This document shows positions 24,616 through 32,408 of a DNA stretch of 64,000 nt, one piece after another. Made by a program: the position numbers and the translations under genes. This stretch comes from an uncultured Bacteroidales bacterium (lineage in GTDB: Bacteria; Bacteroidota; Bacteroidia; Bacteroidales; UBA932), in NCBI GenBank assembly GCA_944323785.1, contig CALUTU010000001.1, forward strand, positions 1-64,000. The letters are read 5' to 3'. Numbering within the stretch: the first letter of the stretch is position 1; each line of letters opens with the position of its first letter. The notes beneath the pieces are model-generated. The model saw nothing but the letters and a program-made list of their open reading frames with translations. It had not been told where the DNA came from and made no database searches.

Positions 24616-24631
24616 TGGAAAATACTGAACA

Positions 24632-25309
24632 ATGAGAAAGAATATGAAAATGGCCGACCTGCTCGGCATAGACTACAGACTGCTGACCGTCATCTACCGC
24701 CTGGGCATCAGGCTGGGCTTCGGGGAGAAGAGCGTCGAGGAGACCTGCCGCGAGAGCGGGGTCAACTGCGACACCTTTCTTCTCATAGCCAACGTGTACG
24801 CCACCGAGGGATATGTCCCCACCACGGAGATGATGACGGCCGCCTCGGCCATTGACCTGGTCCGGTACCTGCACGCCTCGCACTCCTACTACCTCGACCA
24901 TCAGTTGAAAGAGCTGGACAATCTGTTCGAGGAACTGCTCAGACCATGCACGGCGATGCAGAAGGACGTCATCATGCGCTTCTTCTCGGAATACAGGAAA
25001 GAGGTGGAGAATCATTTTGCCTACGAGGAGGACATCGTCTTTCCCTACGTGCGTTCCGTGGCCGGCGGACAGAGCGTGGAGGGCTACAGCATGGAGACAT
25101 TTGAGGAGAACCACAACAACATAGATGAGAAGCTCAACGACCTGAGGAATATCGTCATGAAGTACCTTCCGCCGGTGTGCGACACGGTCGCGGCCATCCG
25201 GGCCCTCTCGCGGCTCTGCACCCTGGAGGCCGACCTTGAGAAACACACCATGATCGAAAACTCCATACTAATCCCCATGGTAAACAGACTGGAAGAGAAA
25301 TGTCAGTAA
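24632..25309 (+). CDS. Hemerythrin HHE-domain protein (RIC/ScdA-like)
   Basis: A 225-aa cytosolic protein. Residues about 7-60 resemble the short N-terminal domain of ScdA/RIC proteins (MADLLGIDYRLLTVIYRLGI...). A four-helix hemerythrin-like bundle follows, with candidate iron ligands H84 and H90, the HFAYEED motif (H128, E132-E133), EENHNN (H161) and EKHTMIENSILIP (H205). RIC proteins repair iron centres damaged by nitric oxide or oxidants; that role is an inference here. The downstream LuxR-type regulator overlaps its last 10 nt, so the two are translationally coupled. Confidence 0.82.
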   Translation: MRKNMKMADLLGIDYRLLTVIYRLGIRLGFGEKSVEETCRESGVNCDTFLLIANVYATEGYVPTTEMMTAASAIDLVRYLHASHSYYLDHQLKELDNLFEELLRPCTAMQKDVIMRFFSEYRKEVENHFAYEEDIVFPYVRSVAGGQSVEGYSMETFEENHNNIDEKLNDLRNIVMKYLPPVCDTVAAIRALSRLCTLEADLEKHTMIENSILIPMVNRLEEKCQ

Positions 25310-25905
25310 CGAAGAAGAAAATATTGCTCATCACCCCCTCGCGCATCATCGCACGCGGTATAGCCGGCATCCTGGAGGAGCACGGGGGCTTTGTCATCGA
25401 GACGGTCCTGACCGATCTATCGCGCGAGAACGAGGCCACGGTACGGGACAGCATGGCCGACATCGTCATAGTGGACCCGGTCATCTTCGACTATGCCTCC
25501 AGACCACTGGGACGCAGCCGCATATCGGATCTGACCGATGCCGCCGTGGTAGCAGCGCCCACTGTCCTGCCGGACGACGAGGCCATGAAGAACTACGACG
25601 AGACCATCAGCATATACGATAGCCCCGCAACCGTTATCAGCAAGCTCCGCAACTCCCTGACACACACCTCCGGCAAGTCACCGGCAGACAGTCTGGAAGA
25701 GCTGTCCGCCCGTGAGAAGGAGATACTGGTATGCGTGGCCCGGGGTATGCTCAACAAGGAGATAGCCGACCGCTACCATATCTCCATATACACCGTCATC
25801 ACCCACCGCAAGAACATCACCCGCAAGACAGGCATCAAGACCGTAGCCGGCCTCACGGTCTACGCCCTCCTCAACAACCTCATCGACCCGGCCGCGATGG
25901 AATAG
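25300..25905 (+). CDS. LuxR-type regulator with degenerate receiver domain
   Basis: A 201-aa protein with an N-terminal receiver-like domain (about 6-120) and a C-terminal LuxR HTH (about 135-195: LSAREKEILVCVARGMLNKEIADRYHISIYTVITHRKNI). The acidic pair of a normal receiver is missing (KILLITPSR in place of the usual DD), although an Asp in ADIVIVDP is retained, so phospho-control is doubtful. Overlap with the hemerythrin gene suggests a joint response, perhaps to oxygen or nitric oxide sensed by the hemerythrin. Confidence 0.82.
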   Translation: MSVTKKKILLITPSRIIARGIAGILEEHGGFVIETVLTDLSRENEATVRDSMADIVIVDPVIFDYASRPLGRSRISDLTDAAVVAAPTVLPDDEAMKNYDETISIYDSPATVISKLRNSLTHTSGKSPADSLEELSAREKEILVCVARGMLNKEIADRYHISIYTVITHRKNITRKTGIKTVAGLTVYALLNNLIDPAAME

Positions 25906-25936
25906 GGAATTTTGCTATCTTCGCGGCAAATTCCGC

Positions 25937-26608
25937 ATGAAGATGAGAGCACTGCTGACCGCTGCCGTCATGGCGGCCATACTTTCAATCATACCCTTGA
26001 ATACTCAGGCATCCGATAAGGCCGACAGTTCCGCATTCCGTTTCCGGGGCTATACGGGAGGCATGATGCTGCACAGCGGCTACATCCAGAGCGGCCGGTT
26101 TCAACTGCACAGCGGCAGCGGTACGGAACCCGTAACCATGCAGATCAAAGGCGGGGCCACCGGCATCGGCGGTCACGTCAAGTTCGCGTTCGGCACATCC
26201 ACTGACATGATACGCATAGGAGCCGAGGGTCACAGCTCCAATGTTTCCTACCGGCCCTCCCCGTCCTACTCGCACACCGGATGGGGCGGACTGCTCGTGG
26301 ATTACATCCACCGCAGCAAGGGCCGTGTACATCCATTCATAGGCTGCCTGGCAGGAGGAGGCGGAGTGAAGAACCACATCATAGCCGAAGGCTCTACAGA
26401 TGACTTCGTCACCGAGCCTCAGGCGGCCATGCACAGATATACATTCATGGCCATAGCCCCTTTCGCCGGCATGGAAGTATCCCTTACTCCCAAACTCAGC
26501 CTGGTAGTCAAGGCCGACTGGCTTCTCAACGTCACCTGCCGCCAGAGCGACTTCTCCAGCGGTCTCCGGCTCTACGTCGGCATCCTCTTCAACCGCCTCC
26601 AGCACTGA
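25937..26608 (+). CDS. Predicted outer-membrane beta-barrel protein
   Basis: A 223-aa exported protein: signal peptide about 1-25 (AAVMAAILSIIPLNTQAS), then barrel-type strands with many Gly/Tyr/Phe residues and a C-terminal LRLYVGILFNRLQH. The central part (IRIGAEGHSSNVSYR, HPFIGCLAGGGGV) looks like the porin-family/OmpW-like small barrels, but I cannot name a family. A weak -7-like TATCTTCG (25915-25922) lies 14 nt upstream of the ATG. A second Met two codons later is an alternative start. Confidence 0.6.
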   Translation: MKMRALLTAAVMAAILSIIPLNTQASDKADSSAFRFRGYTGGMMLHSGYIQSGRFQLHSGSGTEPVTMQIKGGATGIGGHVKFAFGTSTDMIRIGAEGHSSNVSYRPSPSYSHTGWGGLLVDYIHRSKGRVHPFIGCLAGGGGVKNHIIAEGSTDDFVTEPQAAMHRYTFMAIAPFAGMEVSLTPKLSLVVKADWLLNVTCRQSDFSSGLRLYVGILFNRLQH

Positions 26609-26625
26609 GGTCATCCGGGCTTATG

Positions 26626-26719
26626 AACTCTTGCCAAAACCAACTTTTTTGACCACTTTTGGCGAGTTTTGATATATAAACTCTTGCCAAAATCAACTTT
26701 TTTGACTACTTTTGGCAAG
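26626..26719. repeat. Duplicated 41-bp promoter/operator unit
   Basis: Copies at 26626-26666 and 26679-26719 are identical at 38 of 41 positions (53-bp period). Each has inverted arms CTTGCCAAAA/TTTTGGCrAG. The three differences are C/T or G/A transitions, one of which turns CACTTTTG context into the functional -7 box TACTTTTG in copy 2. Confidence 0.75.
26685..26714 (+). promoter_or_regulatory. Promoter of the second AAA ATPase gene
   Basis: TTG (26685-26687), 20 nt, TACTTTTG (26707-26714), wholly inside repeat copy 2; predicted start near 26720, 14 nt before the ATG. Confidence 0.6.
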
Positions 26720-26733
26720 CTTAATCTAATGTT

Positions 26734-28173
26734 ATGACGAAAATAATAGGAAGACATATTGAGCAGGCAACTCTTAACGACCTGTACCACAGTGGCAAAA
26801 GTGAATTTATCGCCATCTATGGAAGACGACGGATCGGGAAGACTTTCCTGATAAGAGAAATGTTCAAGGACAGATTCACATTCTACCACACAGGACTTTC
26901 GCCTTTTGAGCTGAACGGCAAGAAACTGCTGTCCGAACAATTACGCAACTTCACATTGTCACTGGCGCGTTACGGTTCAGGCAACACCACTGCTCCTTCC
27001 AGCTGGATGGAAGCATTCGGTCTACTGATTGAGTTACTGGAAAGCAAGGGAAAAGAAACAAGGCAGGTTGTTTTTCTGGACGAAGTACCGTGGATGGATA
27101 CTCATCGCTCAGGCTTTATAACCGCCTTGGAACATTTCTGGAACGGATGGGGTGCCGGACGGGACAATCTTATGCTGATTGTATGCGGCTCCGCCACCTC
27201 ATGGATCAACGACAATCTGATAAACAACACAGGAGGTCTTTACGGACGTCTCACCAAGCAGATATGCCTGTCTCCTATGACATTGGCAGAGACTGAAGAA
27301 CTCTTTCGACTCAATCAGGTCAGAATAGACCGGTACGATATCATACAAAGCTGGATGATATTCGGGGGCATCCCTTATTACCTAAACTGCTTGACAAAGG
27401 AACGGAGCCTGGCTCAGAACGTGGATTATCTTTTATTCAGACACGGATCTGAATTATCAAATGAGTTTGACAGGCTGTTCAACTCACTGTTCGTAAATCC
27501 GGAAGACTACAAACTCATCGTACGGTTCCTCTCAACCTCCAGCAACGGTTATACCCGGGAGGAAATAGCGGCAAAGGCCCCGTCATCGGGCGGAGGTCTC
27601 ACTAAAATACTCAGAATCCTGAGAGAGAACGGTTTCATATCCGCGTTCCAGGACTTTTCCGGACGCTCAAGAGACCTGCGGTACAGACTGACAGACCCTT
27701 TCTGCCTGTTTTATCTCAAATTCATAGACGGTCACAAGACCAACGATGAAGCATTCTGGGAAAACAGTCAGTTTTCCCCAGGCATCAACGCCTGGAGAGG
27801 TCTTGCCTTTGAAAATGTCTGTTTCGCACATATCCGTCAGATCAAATCGGCACTTGGAATATCCGGAGTACACACGGAAACATATTCCTGGACATTCAAA
27901 GGAGATGAGACACACGACGGCACACAGATCGACATGCTGATAGACCGGGCCGACAGGATCATTAACCTGTGCGAAGTCAAGTTCAGTCTATCCGAATATA
28001 CTATCACAAAAGACTACGACCGTAAGTTGAGAGACCGCCTTCAGACATTCCTCGATGTTGTCCACCCTAAAAAGGCCATTCACCAGACATTCATCACAAC
28101 GTATGGTCTACGGGACAATGAATACGCCGGAAAGATCCAGAGTATCATAACAATGGAAGATCTCTTCCGATAG
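26734..28173 (+). CDS. AAA-family ATPase with C-terminal DUF234-type domain
   Basis: A 479-aa P-loop ATPase of the ATPase_2/DUF234 type, widespread and variable in Bacteroidales and archaea. Walker A GRRRIGKT (residues 30-37), Walker B QVVFLDEVPWMD, sensor-like MLIVCGSATSW, then a winged-helix region (about 255-310) and a C-terminal DUF234-like part that includes a PD-(D/E)xK-like stretch (GTQIDMLIDRADRIINLCEVKFS: D...E-x-K), which may be a nuclease fold. The role is unknown; a defence or mobile-DNA function is only a guess. The coding sequence is more AT-rich than its neighbours. Confidence 0.82.
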   Translation: MTKIIGRHIEQATLNDLYHSGKSEFIAIYGRRRIGKTFLIREMFKDRFTFYHTGLSPFELNGKKLLSEQLRNFTLSLARYGSGNTTAPSSWMEAFGLLIELLESKGKETRQVVFLDEVPWMDTHRSGFITALEHFWNGWGAGRDNLMLIVCGSATSWINDNLINNTGGLYGRLTKQICLSPMTLAETEELFRLNQVRIDRYDIIQSWMIFGGIPYYLNCLTKERSLAQNVDYLLFRHGSELSNEFDRLFNSLFVNPEDYKLIVRFLSTSSNGYTREEIAAKAPSSGGGLTKILRILRENGFISAFQDFSGRSRDLRYRLTDPFCLFYLKFIDGHKTNDEAFWENSQFSPGINAWRGLAFENVCFAHIRQIKSALGISGVHTETYSWTFKGDETHDGTQIDMLIDRADRIINLCEVKFSLSEYTITKDYDRKLRDRLQTFLDVVHPKKAIHQTFITTYGLRDNEYAGKIQSIITMEDLFR

Positions 28174-28214
28174 GAGCACGGCATATACGGCACAAAGAAT
28201 TTTTATATTTTATG

Positions 28215-28233
28215 TACTTTGTGATACAAGGTA
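28215..28233. promoter_or_regulatory. Candidate PadR operator
   Basis: TACTTTGTGATACAAGGTA, an 8-3-8 inverted repeat with one mismatched pair, 14 nt upstream of the -7 box of the PspC/PadR operon. PadR repressors usually bind such sites in their own promoters. Confidence 0.5.
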
Positions 28234-28247
28234 ATAAAATTTTTGTA

Positions 28248-28255
28248 TATATTTG
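28248..28255 (+). promoter_or_regulatory. -7 box for the PspC-PadR-PspC operon
   Basis: TATATTTG; predicted leader about 31 nt before the ATG at 28293. Confidence 0.5.
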
Positions 28256-28292
28256 CAGTGCAGAATAATTCCAACAACACAATAGTAAAGCT

Positions 28293-28898
28293 ATGAAACA
28301 AGTACTCAATGTAGGAATCGGAGGCCGCAGCTTCGTCATAGACGAGGATGCCTTCGACCGTCTCAACTCCTATCTCAACGCATTCCGCTCCAAGACCGGC
28401 ATGGGCTACCAGACAAAGGAAGTCATGGACGATCTGGAAATGCGTATCGCGGAGATCTTCTCCGAATCCCTCTCCTCCCGTCAGGAGGTAGTGGACATCT
28501 GCCTCGTGGAGCGGGTCATCTCCCAGCTCGGTATGCCCGACGGCTCTGACATTCCGGGAAATACCGGCTACAGCGGCACCGGAAGCACCGCAGACTCAGG
28601 CGAATACTGGCATTCAGGCCGCGATAGCCGCCCGGTAAAGAAACTCTACCGCGACATAGACCACAACGTCATCGGAGGTGTGGCTTCCGGCCTGGCCTGC
28701 TACTTCGATGTGGACGTGCTGGTCATACGTATCCTCTTCGTAATCCTCTTTCTCTTCGGGTCTTTCGGAGGCTGGATCTACATCATCCTCTGGATCGCCG
28801 TCCCGGCGGCCCGCACCAGCGCGGAGAAATGCCGGATGCACGGTATCCCGGTCACGGCCGAGAATATGCGCAGATTCTACAACACTGATAACCATTAG
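28293..28898 (+). CDS. PspC-domain membrane protein
   Basis: A 201-aa protein. Residues about 1-80 form a helical cytoplasmic domain (VGIGGRSFVIDEDAFDRLNSYLNAF) shared with the larger PspC protein two genes downstream. The PspC domain (about 125-180) begins KKLYRDIDHNVIGGVASGLACYF and has two hydrophobic helices. PspC proteins act in envelope stress. It is the first gene of a three-gene operon with a PadR regulator in the middle, and the promoter has a PadR-like palindrome. Confidence 0.85.
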   Translation: MKQVLNVGIGGRSFVIDEDAFDRLNSYLNAFRSKTGMGYQTKEVMDDLEMRIAEIFSESLSSRQEVVDICLVERVISQLGMPDGSDIPGNTGYSGTGSTADSGEYWHSGRDSRPVKKLYRDIDHNVIGGVASGLACYFDVDVLVIRILFVILFLFGSFGGWIYIILWIAVPAARTSAEKCRMHGIPVTAENMRRFYNTDNH

Positions 28899-28909
28899 GA
28901 GGCACAGCC

Positions 28910-29248
28910 ATGGAAGTAATGAACAACGTCGAGAACGTAAAGACCCAGATGCGGCGTGGAGTCCTGGAATACTGCATTCTCAGCATTCTCAGCAAGAAAG
29001 ACTCATACGCATCGTCCATCCTCTCCGAACTCAAGGATGCCCGGATGATTGTGGTCGAAGGCACCATCTATCCCCTGCTGATCCGCCAGAAGAACCAGGG
29101 ACTGCTCACATACCGCTGGGAAGAGTCTCCTCAGGGTCCGCCCCGCAAGTACTATCAGATAACCGACAAGGGACGCAGGGCTCTCGCCGAGATGGACTCC
29201 GCATGGCAGGAACTCGTCGAGACAATCCGTCTTTTAAGAGAAAAATAA
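28910..29248 (+). CDS. PadR-family transcriptional regulator
   Basis: A 112-aa winged-helix regulator: RRGVLEYCILSILSKKDSYASSILSEL (helices 1-2), VVEGTIYPLLIRQKNQGLLTYRWEES (recognition helix and wing), GPPRKYYQITDKGRRALAEM (wing and dimer helix), all typical of the short PadR subfamily. It may start at the Met three codons in. The gap to the first PspC gene is 11 bp. It probably represses its own operon through the inverted repeat at 28215-28233. Confidence 0.9.
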   Translation: MEVMNNVENVKTQMRRGVLEYCILSILSKKDSYASSILSELKDARMIVVEGTIYPLLIRQKNQGLLTYRWEESPQGPPRKYYQITDKGRRALAEMDSAWQELVETIRLLREK

Positions 29249-29278
29249 CTGTTTTAAAATTTTTTAAAAAATATAAAA

Positions 29279-30793
29279 ATGCAGAAAGTTGTAAAAGTAA
29301 GCATAAGCAATATTGCATTCACCCTGGAGCAGGACGCGCACGAGCTGATGCAGGACTATCTGGAGCGGCTTCAGATACATTATGAGAGCAGCCCCAATTG
29401 CGGGGAGATTCTCTCCGAGATAGAGTCCAGGATAGCGGAACTTCTGTCCGAAAGAGGATACCGGGACAAAGTAGTGCCGCCGGAGACCGTTCAGGAAATC
29501 ATCGGCATCCTGGGACGCCCCGAGGACTTCGACGGAGAGAGCGAGGATGAGCACAGAACGACGAAAAAGAGAGTGTACCGCGACCCGGACAACAAGATAG
29601 TGGGCGGAGTCTGCGGCGGACTGGGCGCGTACTTCTCGACCGACCCCCTGATATTCCGCATAATCTTCGCCGTCTGGATACTTTTCTTCTTCTGGCTGGA
29701 AATATTCGGGGACTGGGGATGGGGAATGTCCGTACTGGGCATGTTCGCCTATATAGTATTGTGGATCGCCATGCCCGAGGCCCGCACCGTAGAACAGAGG
29801 TACAATATGAAGGGCGGCTCCGTCTCCCTTAAGGATATACAGAAGACCATGAGAAGGGAGGCCGGAGATGCCGGCCGGCGCGTCGGCAAAGGCGTAAGAG
29901 ACGGTGTCAGAAGTACGGGAGGATTCTGGAAAGCAGTGGGACGCTGCATAGTGATATGTACTGGAATACTTCTCCTGCTCATAGGCATGTCGGGAAGCGT
30001 CGCAGGCCTGATGGCGATGTTCGGCATCGGTATATGGAACAGCGTCAATGCCTTCGGCCTGTCATGGATGCTGTCCATATTGACTGACACTCCCGTCTGG
30101 GCCTCGGTACTGATAACGGTACTGGCCTGTATAGTAGCCGTCCTGCCATTCATAGGAGCATTGTATGCCGGCATTCTCATGCTGTTCAGGCTCAAGTCCC
30201 CGAAATGGAGGCCCGGTCTGATTATGTTCATCGTCTGGGCCGCAGCCCTGCTGGGACTTATCGGAACCTCGCTAGGCAGTCTCTCCACCATACGCAGCAT
30301 AGACCACAAGGCGGCCAAAGCGCAGTTACCGACCCTCGACACGCTGTACATAGAATTTGCCGGCTGCACCCAGTGGAAAGACTGCGATGTGCTCATAGAT
30401 GCCGACAACAGTTCATTTGACCTGATGTATATGGATAAAAAAGACGACCGCTCCCTCCTTGTAGTCTATCCTGACCTCTATATCGGACGCAACAGCGACA
30501 CTGTCGGCCACATCAGCGCCTACACCGAATACGTGACCGAGGGCATGACCCTGAACGACATAACGGAAAAGAAGAGCCGTGATTTCTGGTCTTTCGACGA
30601 ACAGACCAGGACTCTGAGGCTGGAGCCCATAGTTTTCTCTTCGGATGTCCGCGCCACCGATATAGAAAGGGATATCCACCTGGCTGTAAACAAAAAGACC
30701 AGAGTCATAGTCCGAGAGCCTGTCAATCATGAGTTTGACAGTCACATAGACTTCTGCTCCAGTCGGTTCCTGAAAATGATTTCAGAAATGTAA
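29279..30793 (+). CDS. Large PspC-domain membrane protein
   Basis: A 504-aa protein. The N-terminal helical domain (1-85, VVKVSISNIAFTLEQDAHELMQDYLERL) matches that of the first operon gene. The PspC domain lies at about 95-165 (KKRVYRDPDNKIVGGVCGGLGAYF, first two membrane helices). Four more hydrophobic segments follow between about 220 and 345, then a soluble C-terminal region (about 355-504, beta-rich) likely exposed to the periplasm. This is the standard large partner in Bacteroidetes PadR-PspC operons. A strong terminator follows at 30821-30861. Confidence 0.85.
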   Translation: MQKVVKVSISNIAFTLEQDAHELMQDYLERLQIHYESSPNCGEILSEIESRIAELLSERGYRDKVVPPETVQEIIGILGRPEDFDGESEDEHRTTKKRVYRDPDNKIVGGVCGGLGAYFSTDPLIFRIIFAVWILFFFWLEIFGDWGWGMSVLGMFAYIVLWIAMPEARTVEQRYNMKGGSVSLKDIQKTMRREAGDAGRRVGKGVRDGVRSTGGFWKAVGRCIVICTGILLLLIGMSGSVAGLMAMFGIGIWNSVNAFGLSWMLSILTDTPVWASVLITVLACIVAVLPFIGALYAGILMLFRLKSPKWRPGLIMFIVWAAALLGLIGTSLGSLSTIRSIDHKAAKAQLPTLDTLYIEFAGCTQWKDCDVLIDADNSSFDLMYMDKKDDRSLLVVYPDLYIGRNSDTVGHISAYTEYVTEGMTLNDITEKKSRDFWSFDEQTRTLRLEPIVFSSDVRATDIERDIHLAVNKKTRVIVREPVNHEFDSHIDFCSSRFLKMISEM

Positions 30794-30820
30794 CTGATTT
30801 TTTTCTACAATAATTTTTTT

Positions 30821-30861
30821 GCCTGGAACGCCGCAGTTACTCAACGTTCCAGGCTTTTTTT
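30821..30861 (+). terminator. Terminator of the PspC operon
   Basis: GCCTGGAACG/CGTTCCAGGC perfect 10-bp stem, 14-nt loop, then seven Ts, adjoining the stop of the convergent secG. Confidence 0.85.
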
Positions 30862-30862
30862 A

Positions 30863-31234
30863 TTATTCTGCCTCTGCAGGAGCGGCGGGATCAGCCACAG
30901 GCTCTATGGGAGCGGCCTCACCACCGGGAATGGTAGTAGGGAACTCAGGTGCGCCTGTCGTCGTTCCGGTCTGCTCAAGTCTCTGGAGGACTGCATTGTC
31001 ACCCTGTCTGCGGGAAGGAGTGAAGGCTGTTGCCAGAATACACAGGGCAAGTATGATGATGGCCAGTGTCCAAGTAGCTTTCTCAAGAAAGTCAGCTGTC
31101 TGGCGCACTCCGAAAGTCTGGTTGCCGGCTGCGAAGTTGGCTGCAAGTCCGCCTCCCTTTGAATTCTGAATCAGAACTACGAAAGTGAGCAGCAGGCTCG
31201 CGATGATTATCAAAATTGAAATTGCTATGAACAT
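30863..31234 (-). CDS. secG: Preprotein translocase subunit SecG
   Basis: A 123-aa inner-membrane subunit of SecYEG. Two membrane helices (FIAISILIIIASLLLTFVVLIQ and WTLAIIILALCILATAF) flank the conserved loop NSKGGGLAANFAAGNQTFGVRQTADFLEKAT. A Pro/Ala/Glu-rich tail follows, as usual in Bacteroidetes. It begins 2 bp after the stop of the TPR gene, so it is the last gene of the operon that starts with the sigma-54 activator. Confidence 0.93.
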   Translation of the reverse strand: MFIAISILIIIASLLLTFVVLIQNSKGGGLAANFAAGNQTFGVRQTADFLEKATWTLAIIILALCILATAFTPSRRQGDNAVLQRLEQTGTTTGAPEFPTTIPGGEAAPIEPVADPAAPAEAE

Positions 31235-31236
31235 AA

Positions 31237-31893
31237 CTACAAATATTTCTTTATATCGTTTTTAAGGGCTGCAAAGTAAGCACTTTTTTCTGGATATAGC
31301 AAAATTAGTTTCTCATAAACCTCATTTGCCCTGTCATATAACTCCTGATCGGCATATATTCTGGCAAGTGTTTCAGTATAAAAAGCCTCGTCAGTAAACA
31401 CGGAACCGTCCCAGCCGTCCACACCTGAGGACACTGTACGGCTGCTGTCAGACGGAATGTCCGGCACGAGCAGATCATTTTTCTGAACCTTCTTAAGATC
31501 ATCCGGCATGAAATAATCCCCGCCGACCACATATACTCTCGGCCGCTCCTCCGAGCCCGTATTCTCCACCTCTGCCTCAGTCCCACTGTCTTCCGGCATT
31601 GCCGCCGACCGGGACGCGCTCTCCTCCGACAGGCCCGGGCCGTATGTATGATTATCCTCATACACGTTCTCTTCCACATCAGCAGCGGAAGAGAGTACAT
31701 ACGCCTCCCTGAATGCCCCGTAATCCGGATAAATATACAGAACTGTCCGGTGAAGTGCATCCCTCCGGTACTCCTCGCCCATGGCCGACATTCTGAGAAA
31801 CAGTTCCTTACGGGCAGCAACAAACCAGGGAAACGACTCTATCAGTTTCTCCAGCTCGGCAATAGTGCTGTTTTTCAGGCTTACCGCTTCCAT
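31237..31893 (-). CDS. Conserved protein with C-terminal TPR-like helices, between lptE and secG
   Basis: A 218-aa protein, no signal peptide. The N-terminal helical region (AELEKLIESFPWFVAARKELFLR) and C-terminal TPR-like segment (ETLARIYADQELYDRANEVYEKLILLYPEKSAYFAALKNDIKK) are linked by an acidic, Ser-rich stretch. Homologs occupy the same place between lptE and secG in many Bacteroidales genomes. A GTG at 31902 overlapping the lptE stop is an alternative start; the ATG at 31893 seems more likely. The function is unknown; the position suggests envelope biogenesis. Confidence 0.75.
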   Translation of the reverse strand: MEAVSLKNSTIAELEKLIESFPWFVAARKELFLRMSAMGEEYRRDALHRTVLYIYPDYGAFREAYVLSSAADVEENVYEDNHTYGPGLSEESASRSAAMPEDSGTEAEVENTGSEERPRVYVVGGDYFMPDDLKKVQKNDLLVPDIPSDSSRTVSSGVDGWDGSVFTDEAFYTETLARIYADQELYDRANEVYEKLILLYPEKSAYFAALKNDIKKYL

Positions 31894-31901
31894 AGCTGAC
31901 A

Positions 31902-32408
31902 CTACCAGTTGGCCACAGTGGCATTGAATATATCCTCTACAAGTATGTCGATGATCTCGTCACACAGAGATCCCTCTACGGCATCCAACAACTGGTTGGA
32001 ATCATAATCGGCATAAGCTGAGAATGATTTTTCAAAATCCTCTTCAGGATGCAGACGGTTGGTAAAGTATATCTTGACTGTAACTGTAAGACGGTTCTGC
32101 GAAGCGACCTCATCCGCCGTTACCGCCGTAGGACGGGTGTCATACGAGGTGATCTCGCCGGACACATTCATGTCCCCGTTCTCAGTGAGAATATCCAGAC
32201 TGGTAAGCCTGCGGTACTGGTCGATAAGCGCGTCCGTAAGGTTGGCGGCAAGCGTAGGATTGACTTTCAGTGCATTGTTCTGGAAATATTCCACAGCTAT
32301 GGTCTTGACATCCGGTTGAATGGATGTGCCTGAAAACGAATAGATACCGCAACCGCACAAGGAGCAGCACAACAGCAGTGACAAAACTATGTTCCTAATC
32401 TTTCTCAT
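31902..32408 (-). CDS. lptE: LPS-assembly lipoprotein LptE
   Basis: A 168-aa outer-membrane lipoprotein, the plug of the LptD translocon. Lipobox LCGC follows MRKIRNIVLSLLLCCS. The mature start GIYSFSGTSI and the LptE-type core (VKTIAVEYFQNNALKVNPTLAANLTDALIDQY, then VSGEITSYD) are family features. Two Mets just upstream are alternative starts; all overlap the 3' end of the sigma-54 activator gene, implying coupled translation. Confidence 0.88.
   Translation of the reverse strand: MRKIRNIVLSLLLCCSLCGCGIYSFSGTSIQPDVKTIAVEYFQNNALKVNPTLAANLTDALIDQYRRLTSLDILTENGDMNVSGEITSYDTRPTAVTADEVASQNRLTVTVKIYFTNRLHPEEDFEKSFSAYADYDSNQLLDAVEGSLCDEIIDILVEDIFNATVANW

Noticed and set aside
24470..25246. Minus-strand frame of 258 codons opposite the hemerythrin gene
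   Set aside because: Shadow with no promoter; the plus-strand hemerythrin has clear iron-ligand motifs.
26626..26719. CRISPR-like array
   Set aside because: Only two units with promoter features; no spacers of uniform length and no cas genes.
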